Origin: Thalassiosira profunda
Lineage: Eukaryota > Bacillariophyta > Thalassiosirophyceae > Thalassiosirales > Thalassiosiraceae
Assembly (NCBI GenBank): GCA_036939355.1
Contig: JALLAP010000867.1
Coordinates: 1-14,481 of the forward strand
Length of the DNA: 14,481 nucleotides
Direction: 5' to 3'
Both the position numbers and the translations under genes were made by a program. Positions 7,300 to 14,481 of the stretch are shown here, in pieces (the first letter of the stretch is position 1; every line of letters begins with the position of its first letter). The notes below the pieces were generated by a model that saw only the letters and a program-made list of their open reading frames with translations, made no database searches and was not told the DNA's origin.

Positions 7300-10200
7300 A
7301 TGGTAAGTGGGGTGTACTCGCAGGCGCGTGTCGCCCTGGTGTGGCCGCGCGGTGGCGACGGTGCACCTGAACACATCACATGCGGAGACGGAGATATTGT
7401 TGCTGCTCGAGGCGCTCGCCGTCGGACCTGCTTGTGCCGACATCGATTGCCATTGTGAAGGGTTGCTCTCGGCGGCGTTTGCCTCCAATCTGCGTCGGGT
7501 CTGCCGCGGCGGCAGAGCTCAGCAAATTGTCTTCGGCTGTTTGCTCGACGCCGGCGTTGCCTCATATTTGCAACATGCTCTCTGGAGCGGTGAGAGCCCG
7601 AGGATCGACGGCCAAATATTGTGTTGACGGTCCATTGATTCGGTGATATTGTTCGATGGCTATACTCTTGCTCTGTCGTCTCGTCGAGCGGTGTGATTGG
7701 AAGTGTCTGTGAACATTTCATGTGCCGACGAGAGCTGCATTATCGGATTCCGCTCCGTCGCCCTTGATTTCCAATGGGACGCCGCGAGTGTAGCTGAGAG
7801 TATTGGCAGCGATTGCGCGTGCCTCGGTTGCTGCATGTCATTTTGTTATGCGTCGAACATAAGATATGTCTTGTGGCTGAGCGTATGGGTGTGGATGTTG
7901 TTTTTTATTGCGCCTCTATTCAAGTGCCAACCAGCCTTGTCGGCTAACTCAACTTCTCCTTTTGTATCAACCTATTTGCAGTCTTCGAACAGCCCCGGCT
8001 CAGGGCACGGCCGGGGCTCGCCTGCACGGCCCAGCGCAGGCGCTCCAAGCTCCCCATCGAGGAGTTCCGAAGACGTTAGAGCACAACCACAGCACCGGCC
8101 GCTACAGCGACAGGTTTCGCCCAGATACGAGGGCGAGGCACCCATTGTGCGAGGAGGATCGTCGCCGTCTCGCCATTCAAGATTAACAGGATACACGACG
8201 TCCACGTCCTTCGCGGGCAATCGACCGCTGCCTCAATCATACCCCGGAGGCCCACCAATCATACAGCCCATCGCTCAAGGCGCCTCGCCTCGATTCCAAC
8301 CAATCAACTTCCCGAGCGAGTCTGGTGCGCAATGGTCCACGTCACCAAGGAATGTGTCGCCCCGGCATGGTCCTGGAACCTGGGGGCGAGGGTTCAGCCC
8401 TCCCACCGTTCCTCGTTCCCACGCACCCTTTCATCAGATGACTACCCACCAACAGATGCCGGCAGCCCATATGATGCTCAGTGTGGACACCTCTTCTAGT
8501 GGCAGTGACCTCGGTCAATCGCGGTCGCTCGGCTCTCCACATACGGCGGCAGCTCGATCTCCCGGTCCCACGTCGCCCGACGATCTCAGACCTCTGCCGC
8601 AGAACCTCCGGGGCGACCCGTTCCGCTCGGCGAAAGTCAAGACCGAGCTCTGCCGGTACTTCAACACTCCCAAGGGATGCGTCTTTGGCGCCAAGTGCAA
8701 CTATGCCCACGGCGAGCACGAGCTGAAGTTCAACAAGTTGGTGGACCTGGAGGCGGCTGGAATGATTGACATGGAGGTCTTTCGGTGCCATGTCTGTTTT
8801 ACCTGGGTGTCGACTGGCGCTTGGTGAGTCACCCGGAGAGTAAAGTGTCGACATTTTCCTGTGATGGTTCGGATCCAAACTCACTCCTCTCGCTTTGCTA
8901 CACCCCCCTGCCTCTTTCAGCCCTTTCGATCAAAGATGCACGAGGCTGCACGACCCTCGAGCCATTGGTATGCAACCGTCGTGGCTCCCTCACGCCGAGG
9001 TGCTGTCGAACAATACCAAGAAAGGGCGGGAGGTGGACCGATTGTACCACCAACAGTACTGCTCCATTTACAGCTGCTCGCCCGTCTACGGCTTTGCTCC
9101 AAGCAAGCGTTGGACAGCCGACGAAGCGAGCACCAAGGCGGCGTGGAAGGAGTTCTACTCGTTTTGCTGCAACACGCACGGGAACCAGCCCTATTCTCAA
9201 GGTTCCATGTGGCGCCAGAGCTCGCCGGGTCCCGAGATCACAGACGTGCATCGACTTGCGATGGCGTTGGCGATGAGAGAACGGCGGACAGCGCAGCAAT
9301 ACATGTACCTGCCTTCTCACGTGTTCTGCGGCGAGCTTTGTCTCGTTCTCCAGACGAGCTTCTTCATACTGGAGGTCGTGGAGTCGTTCCAAGACATTCA
9401 GAGGTACCAAGTTGTCGAGATATCTCCGGAGCATGCCACGCTCAGCTTCGAAGCTCACAAGGGCGATCGCATCATCGTGGCTCGAGAGATCGCCTTCGGT
9501 CCCGTCGCCGATGCCAGCGTGCGCCCGGTTTCGATTTGGTTCAACATCAAGCCCGAGAGCATCGCCCCTTGCACTCGTCAGCAAGCGCGGAGGCACAAGC
9601 GATCGAGGCATCGGCTTCGGGCGAAGAAGAGCTACGAAAACCAGCCCGAAGAAGTCAAGCTCTCCACCTCCTGTCCTGTCCCTCCATTCACGAGCCACCA
9701 GCCACTGGACGAAGACGCGTTCAACTTGATCACAGGGATCCAGACCCATCGACATCGCGTCCTCGAGTACTTTTCGTCCGGGCCCGACGAACAGGCCATG
9801 CGCTCCCTCGCCCTGGAAGAAGAGAAGCTCCAGAGGAGCTTCGAGAGCCAGAGGCGATTTTGGATGACGTGGACCTGGCCCAAGACGATTGGGAGCGGCG
9901 ACATTAGCCCTGACACCGAGGTCCCGCTCGTAGATGGGACGTACAACTTCGTCACCTATGGCGATCCGGGGTACTGGGAAGATCCCCTCTTCTTTGGAAC
10001 AGACGAAGAGAGAGGGAAACCAAGAGCCAGCTCTCAAGTCATTTCGAGGGACGCCCAGTTAGCCACAGGATTCGTCTGGAAGTCCTATCTGCTGAATTTG
10101 GCGCTGTCGTCCGACCAACGGGGCGTCGTCGTGCCAGAGGAAGAAGAGCGCATGCCAACTCACGACCCTCTCGTTCCAACCATTCGCCGTATACCCATGC

Positions 10201-10562
10201 TGAGGAGTTTGTCGCTGGGACGATCGGCCGTCGTTCGCGGTGCCACCAGGTGAGCACCAATGTCCATTTGCACGCGCATTCCATACATTTCACAGCACAT
10301 CCGCTCATTCTTTCCCACGTCGCCACTTTGCAGGAACATTCCGCACATCAATTCTCCAAGGCCGCCACCTCCCACCGCTATCATTTCATTGGATGCCCTG
10401 ATAGCCGAGTGGGAGCTGATGCAGCTCGAATCCTCGAACCCATTAAAAGACGCCCACCCCGACACCGCCCGACGGAGGGCCCTCTCGTACAACTACGCGC
10501 CGGCCACGCAGAGCTGGAGCCGAGAGCATACCACCCGCTTTGCAGGATCAGAGTCCTCGTGA
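7300..10562 (+). CDS. Tandem CCCH zinc-finger (TIS11/tristetraprolin-like) RNA-binding protein
   Basis: Proposed exons are 7300-7302 (ATG only), 7982-8823, 8921-10249 and 10334-10562, giving 800 residues. The first about 215 residues are Ser/Pro/Gly-rich and disordered. Finger 1 is K-T-E-L then C225-x8-C234-x5-C240-x3-H244, with the K-T-E-L lead-in typical of tristetraprolin-type proteins that bind AU-rich mRNA elements. Finger 2, C273-x8-C282-x5-C288-x3-H292, exists only after splicing: Cys282 spans the 8824-8920 intron. About 500 residues follow with no fold I recognise, rich in aromatic and Cys residues at first (L-Y-H-Q-Q-Y-C-S-I-Y-S-C, F-Y-S-F-C-C-N), with a basic patch R-R-H-K-R-S-R-H-R-L-R and an Asp/Glu-rich end. 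A role in post-transcriptional control is inferred from the fingers. The 5' end is the weak point: an alternative ATG at 7835 lies in an open frame that continues into the second exon. Confidence 0.8.
7303..7981 (+). other. Proposed long first intron of the CCCH gene (679 nt)
   Basis: The donor GTAAGTGG follows directly on the ATG at 7300. The acceptor CCTATTTGCAG ends at 7981, preceded by a CTAAC branch-point match and a pyrimidine tract (TTCTCCTTTTG). Splicing gives M-S-S-N-S-P-G-S-G. It is seven to ten times longer than the other introns here. The last 95 codons before the acceptor stay open in the downstream frame, so an unspliced or alternatively started form cannot be ruled out. Confidence 0.6.
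8824..8920 (+). other. Intron splitting the second CCCH finger (97 nt)
   Basis: Donor GCTTG|GTGAGTC and acceptor CTGCCTCTTTCAG|CCC. The join forms TGC, the second Cys of finger 2, and places C-P-F-D-Q-R-C-T-R-L-H after it. Confidence 0.9.
10250..10333 (+). other. Last intron of the CCCH gene (84 nt)
   Basis: Donor ACCAG|GTGAGCAC and acceptor CGCCACTTTGCAG|GAAC. The frame continues as G-A-T-R-N-I-P-H-I-N-S-P for 76 codons including the stop. Without splicing the protein would end at 10253. Confidence 0.8.
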
Positions 10563-10852
10563 CTTTGATTCCATTCATTAGATATTTTCCCGAGGTTGCC
10601 TCCTTGGGACTGCATGAAGCTCTACCTGATGCCTTCAGAACGATTCATACCCTGCACAACGTTCATCTTTTGCCGCTAGATAGAATAGATATTGATTCGC
10701 CTAAATGAAATCATTTCATCGCAGAAAGCGTCAGACGATAATACTTNGCTAGATAGAATAGATATTGATTCGCCTAAATGAAATCATTTCATCGCAGAAA
10801 GCGTCAGACGATAATACTTGTGTCACTCACGTTGGTACTCGTGCAGGCATCA
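10563..10852. other. Convergent intergenic region with assembly seam
   Basis: 290 nt between the stop codons of the CCCH gene (plus) and the DUF3411 gene (minus), so 3' UTRs of both. It contains the single N at 10747 between two identical 72-nt blocks. No coding family match or RNA gene is seen. Confidence 0.6.
10675..10819. repeat. Perfect 72-bp direct duplication flanking an N
   Basis: 10675-10746 and 10748-10819 are identical, both starting GCTAGATAGAATAG and ending GACGATAATACTT, separated by one N at 10747. Each copy contains the near-palindrome ATGAAATCATTTCAT. Identical ends on both sides of a placeholder base are what two overlapping contigs look like when scaffolded without merging. 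Confidence 0.95.
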
Positions 10853-11938
10853 TCACTCCTTCAGCTTTTGCAGTCCAAACGCCCTCATTCCGCCAATGGC
10901 AATCCAGCTCCCAAGCAGCCCATTTGCCCATCGCACCAACACGATGACCGCTCGCTTCGCGTGCCTCAAATGCTTCATCTTTCCAGTCCCTTCTTTGCTG
11001 CCCAACGCCTCGACTCTTTCAAACGTTCCATCAATCAGATGCGGCTCTACCACGCCCTGCAGCAGCTGGTAGCGAATGTTGCTCACGAATGCCATGAACA
11101 ACCCGGTATATATAGCCGCCAGCGGGACCGACACCGGCTCCGTCGACGCCACGTACTGCGGCACGAAGAAAGTTCTCAGGCGGACGAGGAACGACGTCAG
11201 GCCGTAGCCAATCGTTGAAGCGATTGCCCCTGCTCGAAAGAGCTGGGGCATCGGCAACACGAAAGCCAGAAAGCGAGATGAGAGTTTTGGCTTGGTCCGG
11301 CCGTCGAGGAGGGTGGGCTGGAAGGCATTCGTTGGTATGTTGGCCCTCCAGTCCGTTGTTGCATCAGATGCGTTGCTCTTCTTCTCGTCGTCGCCTCTAT
11401 TTGCATCGTCTGCATCCGCATCGATGGTCCTGGCGACCCTCCACATGCTGTAATACTTCCCGCACACGGCCGTCAGCACCCCGGCGAAGACGAAGTCAAT
11501 CTCGGGCAGCATCCTGTCCTTCCCTCTCCTTGTCACCTCGGCCATGTACTGCGTGGAGGCTGCCAGTATGATCTCCAGGAACGATTTTGATAGGAAGGCC
11601 GGATCGGCCGCCACTCGTTGTCTGTATCCCTCCTTGATCGAATGCAGCGCGTTGTTGGACGAGAATGCCGAGAGGGTTTTGGTAAGCGCATTCCCCGTAC
11701 TGCTGTCGCCCCCGCGAGCAGACTCTAAGCTGAAGAAGCTGCCCTGCCCGTCCAATATTGCTTGGCTTGCCTCCTCGTCCCACCCATCGTCGTAAAGATC
11801 GTCAAGCGCGTTTCTGAGAGCTGGGATCCGTCTCCTTGTGTATCCGTGAGCCTTGGACGGCGGTTGCAGGAGCGCGTGGCTTGGCTGCAGTTGCAGAGCT
11901 GCCAAGAGTATCACATGATAGGTGCATGGACGTCGCAT
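10853..11938 (-). CDS. RETICULATA-related (DUF3411) plastid membrane protein
   Basis: RETICULATA-family proteins are plastid envelope membrane proteins of plants and algae that affect leaf and chloroplast development; their molecular activity is not settled. This copy is a single exon of 361 residues. A hydrophobic N-terminus (about 1-22, ending P-S-H-A) followed by L-L-Q-P-P-S and a basic stretch suits a signal plus transit peptide, though the usual Phe after the cleavage site is replaced by Leu. The DUF3411 core runs from about 115 to 300: P-E-I-D-F-V-F-A-G-V-L, then F-R-A-G-A-I-A-S-T-I-G-Y-G, then S-N-I-R-Y-Q-L-L-Q-G-V-V-E, matching the family's S-N-L-R-Y-Q block. Likely membrane segments lie near 148-168, 234-252, 271-288 and 330-350. 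A charged Asp/Lys-rich loop (about 172-198) looks lineage-specific. An upstream in-frame ATG at 12091 would add 51 residues; the downstream start gives the better presequence. Confidence 0.82.
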   Translation of the reverse strand: MRRPCTYHVILLAALQLQPSHALLQPPSKAHGYTRRRIPALRNALDDLYDDGWDEEASQAILDGQGSFFSLESARGGDSSTGNALTKTLSAFSSNNALHSIKEGYRQRVAADPAFLSKSFLEIILAASTQYMAEVTRRGKDRMLPEIDFVFAGVLTAVCGKYYSMWRVARTIDADADDANRGDDEKKSNASDATTDWRANIPTNAFQPTLLDGRTKPKLSSRFLAFVLPMPQLFRAGAIASTIGYGLTSFLVRLRTFFVPQYVASTEPVSVPLAAIYTGLFMAFVSNIRYQLLQGVVEPHLIDGTFERVEALGSKEGTGKMKHLRHAKRAVIVLVRWANGLLGSWIAIGGMRAFGLQKLKE

Positions 11939-12248
11939 CGCATCTTTACCTTGCTGAGCCTCGTTGCCCAAGCTACTAGAGCTCAGCACCCACAAGATAA
12001 TTATGAGGTGCTTGAGAGGAGGGTGTGGGGCGACGTGGTTGATCGAGCGCAGCTCGATTGCAATCGGAAAGATCGCGACACGCGTCTTCAAGGGCTCAAC
12101 CTTGCAAATTGCAAATGAGAGGTTCCTGCGTAAAAAGTGAAAGATTCAGCCCAACAAAACATGCACACATCTCGTGAACAAAGATCAGCCCCTACCCTCG
12201 GCTCCTCCAGCCCCTCCGAGCCTCACATTTCAGCCAGCAATTGCAACC
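11939..12248. promoter_or_regulatory. Shared divergent promoter region of the DUF3411 and UAP1 genes
   Basis: 310 nt between the two preferred start codons. It holds a perfect 12-bp palindrome CGATTGCAATCG (12055-12066), an exact tandem heptamer TTGCAAATTGCAAAT (12102-12116), and GCAATTGC (12237-12244) just before the UAP1 ATG. All share a TTGCAA/GCAATT core. If the DUF3411 gene starts at the upstream ATG (12091), the shared region shrinks to about 157 nt and the palindrome becomes coding. The regulatory role is inferred. Confidence 0.45.
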
Positions 12249-13688
12249 ATGGCCGACTACGACGCCCTCCTCGCCGCGGTCACCGCCCGCTGCGCCGCGG
12301 CGGGCCAATCCCACGTCCTCGCCCACCTCTCCTCCGCCGATCTCTCATCGGACGACAAACTCGCCTTCCTCCGGTCGGTCGACGAGGTGCCGCTCGAGAA
12401 GCTGGCTGGATACCTGAACGGCGCTCTGGAGGAGGAGGAGAAATTGAAGAGCGGCGCCGACGATGGCGAGACAATCGAACCGTTCGATGGGGAGGCGGTC
12501 AGCACCGCCACCACTGACGCAGCCCAGCTGGCAACTCTAAAAGACGCGCACGACGCCGGGATGAAGGCCGTGGCGAACGGCGAGGTGGCGGCCCTCCTCT
12601 TGGCCGGCGGCCAGGGCACGCGGCTGGGCTACGACGGACCCAAGGGCATGTACGACATCGGACTGCCGTCGAAGCGAACGCTCTTTCAGTTCATGGCCGA
12701 GCGCATCAAGAAGCTGGGACTGCTGTCCGGAAAGGGCGCGAACGCAGTGCCGTTTTACGTCATGACGAGCCCCATGAACCACGCGGCGACGACCGAATAC
12801 TTTGCCAAGAATGACAACTTCGGCATCGACGTTCAGTTCTTCCCGCAGGGGACATTGCCCGCTTTAACTCCAGACGGAAAAATGATCTTGGAAGCGCCCG
12901 CATCGCTCGCGGTGGCCCCGGACGGCAACGGGGGCATCTACCCCGCCATGGTGAAGCACGGGATTTTGGCCGACATGAAAGCCCGGGGGATCAAGTACAT
13001 TCACGCGTTCGGCGTCGACAACGCGCTCGTGAAGCCGGCCGACCCGGCCTTTGTCGGGTATTGCATCCACAAGGGCGCCGATTGCGGAAACAAGGTTCTC
13101 TGGAAGACGAGTCCCGGCGAGAAGGTGGGCGTCGTGGCGACGAAAGGCGGACGGCCGTGCATCGTGGAATACAGTGACATTTCCAAAGAAATGAGCGAAC
13201 GACGAGGAGCGGATGGACGCCTAGTCTTTGGCGCGGGCAACATTTGCAATCACTTCTATTCGCTGGACTTTATGGAAAATGTGATTGTGCCCAACCTGGG
13301 GAGCATGTACCACATCGCCCGGAAGAAGATCCCGTACTACGACGCCGGAAAAGGTGAAACGGTGAAGCCCGAATCCAACAACGGGATCAAGCTCGAGAGC
13401 TTCATCTTCGACGTGTTTCCTCTCTCGAAGAAAATGGCCGTATTGGACGTAAAGCGGGAGGAGGAGTTCGCCCCGGTGAAGAACCCACCCGGGAGCGCGA
13501 GCGACAGTCCCGACACGGCGCGGGGGCTGTTCAGCGCCGTGGCGAAACAGTGGGCGACGGCGGCCGGGGCGACGTTGACGGGCGAGGTGGGCAGCGACAT
13601 GTGCGAGGTGGGCCCGTTGACGAGCTACGGCGGCGAGGGGCTGGAGGATTTGAACGGGAAGGAGGTGGAGTGCCCGTTCAGCCTTTGA
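12249..13688 (+). CDS. UAP1: UDP-N-acetylglucosamine pyrophosphorylase
   Basis: This enzyme makes UDP-GlcNAc from UTP and GlcNAc-1-phosphate, the last step of the hexosamine pathway that feeds N-glycosylation, GPI anchors and chitin. Single exon, 479 residues, starting at ACCATGG. The nucleotide-binding signature L-A-G-G-Q-G-T-R-L-G...P-K-G-M-Y-D lies at about 118-136. Further family blocks are F-F-P-Q-G-T-L-P-A-L (about 197-206), G-N-G-G-I-Y (about 226-231), G-V-D-N-A-L-V-K (about 255-262), V-E-Y-S-D-I-S, G-N-I-C-N-H-F, N-G-I-K-L-E-S-F-I-F-D and P-L-T-S-Y-G-G-E-G-L. It aligns along its whole length with animal UAP1 but ends shortly after the G-E-G-L block, about 15-20 residues sooner than the human enzyme. 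The N-terminal about 100 residues are more divergent and acidic. No organelle presequence is evident, so it is probably cytosolic. A related UDP-sugar pyrophosphorylase is less likely given the G-M-Y-D-I-G-L-P-S block. Confidence 0.93.
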   Translation: MADYDALLAAVTARCAAAGQSHVLAHLSSADLSSDDKLAFLRSVDEVPLEKLAGYLNGALEEEEKLKSGADDGETIEPFDGEAVSTATTDAAQLATLKDAHDAGMKAVANGEVAALLLAGGQGTRLGYDGPKGMYDIGLPSKRTLFQFMAERIKKLGLLSGKGANAVPFYVMTSPMNHAATTEYFAKNDNFGIDVQFFPQGTLPALTPDGKMILEAPASLAVAPDGNGGIYPAMVKHGILADMKARGIKYIHAFGVDNALVKPADPAFVGYCIHKGADCGNKVLWKTSPGEKVGVVATKGGRPCIVEYSDISKEMSERRGADGRLVFGAGNICNHFYSLDFMENVIVPNLGSMYHIARKKIPYYDAGKGETVKPESNNGIKLESFIFDVFPLSKKMAVLDVKREEEFAPVKNPPGSASDSPDTARGLFSAVAKQWATAAGATLTGEVGSDMCEVGPLTSYGGEGLEDLNGKEVECPFSL

Positions 13689-13874
13689 GCGGAGTGCTTT
13701 GGCTCTCTTGGAATGCTGCGTCCGGGCTGGGTAATGCCCACAATAGAGAAGCGTTCAACTTCGTACACCCGTTGTAGACTGCAGATTACTGAGCAATTTG
13801 CTGGATACTTTCGTGTTGCGTCTTACATTGTTCTGTCCGGCACAGAGAGTCTGATCAAGTTGCCGGCACTTACA
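13689..13874. other. Convergent intergenic region
   Basis: 186 nt between the UAP1 stop and the RTCB stop, presumably overlapping 3' UTRs. No distinctive signal seen. Confidence 0.5.
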
Positions 13875-14481
13875 TTACCCTTTGATCACCGCGATTGGCC
13901 GCAACTTCACCACCTTCTTGCTTATCCCCGCATCCTGGCACGTGTCGATAACGTCGCATACGTTCTTGTACGATTCTGGAGCCTCCTCAGTGACCAGCTT
14001 GGGACTGGCCACCCGAATCGATATCCCGCTCTTGTGCAGCTGCTCCAGAACCTGGTTGTGATCGAGCGTCTTCCGGCTTTGGTTGCGGCTGAGGGCCCGC
14101 CCCGCTCCGTGGCAGGTCGAGCCGAACGTTTGGGCCATCCCCTTCTCGGTTCCCACCACTGAATACGAAGGCAAGGTGAGAAGAGCGAGCAAGAGGCCAT
14201 TTCCTTCCAACACTTCAACTCACAGACGTAGCTGCACGTTCCCATGGTGCCCCCAATGAGCACGGGCTGGCCAATCGACTGATAGTCCTTCGGTATATTC
14301 CGGTGCTTGGGCGGAAAGGCGCGAGTGCTTCCCTTCCGGTGCACGAGCAGCGTCTTTTCGACTCCGTCAATGGCGTGCCTTTCGACCTTGGCGATGTTGT
14401 GGCACACGTCATAGATCAAGTGCATGTCCATCTCCTCGGGAGTTCGATCGAACACCTCGGAGAAGGCCTTTCGCGCCAGGA
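13875..14481 (-). CDS. RTCB: RNA-splicing ligase RTCB/HSPC117, C-terminal part
   Basis: RTCB joins RNA 2',3'-cyclic phosphate or 3'-phosphate ends to 5'-OH ends. In eukaryotes it is the tRNA-exon ligase and also acts in XBP1-type mRNA splicing. Two exons in the window, 14481-14224 (cut at the window edge) and 14158-13875, encode about 179 residues of a usual roughly 505. Visible blocks are [37 protein letters not shown], and [10 protein letters not shown], whose His corresponds to human His428, the guanylylated residue. The end is [10 protein letters not shown], the same as the human C-terminus. The 65-nt intron falls inside S-Y-V-L-V-G-T-E-K-G-M. This is the archaeal/eukaryotic type. The N-terminal part lies beyond 14481. 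Confidence 0.96.
14159..14223 (-). other. Intron of RTCB (65 nt)
   Basis: Donor GTCT|GTGAGTTG and acceptor CTTCGTATTCAG|TGGTGG. The join makes GTC TTG GTG GGA, giving S-Y-V-L-V-G-T-E as in other RTCB proteins. It is the shortest intron in the window. Confidence 0.9.

Noticed and set aside
7280..7310. D-arm-like TTGGTAGAGC
   Set aside because: No T arm or acceptor stem at tRNA distance; the segment is better read as the 5' end of the CCCH gene with ATG|GTAAGT.
7185..7721. Minus-strand 178-codon ORF
   Set aside because: Basic, low-complexity translation with no recognisable motif, lacking good start context and lying over a likely intron of the CCCH gene.
8861..10037. Long alternative ORFs over the CCCH exon (plus 8861-9907, minus 8898-10037)
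   Set aside because: They overlap the frame that carries the second zinc finger and downstream conserved-looking text; composition is Arg/Pro-rich as expected for shadow frames in GC-rich coding DNA.
10675..10819. True tandem repeat or target-site-like duplication
   Set aside because: The copies are identical and separated only by N, which fits a contig overlap better than biology.
1..14481. CRISPR arrays, insertion sequences, prophage or operon structure
   Set aside because: No spaced repeats, transposase or integrase genes; spliced eukaryotic genes with separate promoters occupy the window.

Overview
The window reads as nuclear DNA of a eukaryotic alga with a secondary plastid of red-algal origin (stramenopile, haptophyte or cryptophyte type; I cannot name the species). 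Three things point there. Most genes are cut by short GT-AG introns (65-97 nt, some with a CTAAC or CTGAC branch point close to the acceptor). The TypA/BipA gene encodes a signal peptide ending in G|F-V-A-P, the 'ASAFAP'-type bipartite plastid presequence. A RETICULATA/DUF3411 plastid membrane protein also lies in the window. Nothing prokaryotic (operons, Shine-Dalgarno sites) is seen.

Layout: (1) 1-1605, minus: plastid TypA/BipA GTPase, 3' end off the window, reading frame broken near 887. (2) 2062-4201, minus: a KAR5/GEX1/Brambleberry-type nuclear-membrane fusion protein, two exons. (3) 4459-6447, plus: lipase maturation factor (LMF) family ER membrane protein, three exons, divergent from gene 2 across a 257-nt shared upstream region. 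(4) About 7300-10562, plus: a long tandem CCCH zinc-finger protein, probably four exons with the ATG alone before a 679-nt first intron. (5) 10853-11938, minus: RETICULATA-related (DUF3411) protein, no intron. (6) 12249-13688, plus: UDP-N-acetylglucosamine pyrophosphorylase (UAP1), no intron, divergent from gene 5. (7) 13875-14481, minus: C-terminal part of the RNA ligase RTCB, 5' end off the window.

The genes do not form one pathway. Two of the products (TypA/BipA and the DUF3411 protein) are predicted to go to the plastid. Two (KAR5-like and LMF) are predicted ER/nuclear-envelope membrane proteins and share one divergent promoter. The rest are RNA-binding (CCCH), sugar-nucleotide (UAP1) and tRNA-splicing/RNA-repair (RTCB) functions.

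Most worth a second look: a karyogamy-type protein, which implies a cryptic sexual cycle; the loss of about 40 codons including the G5 motif from TypA/BipA; the unusual architecture of the CCCH protein; and an N flanked by two identical 72-bp copies, almost certainly an assembly seam. I did not find a clearly new multigene system.
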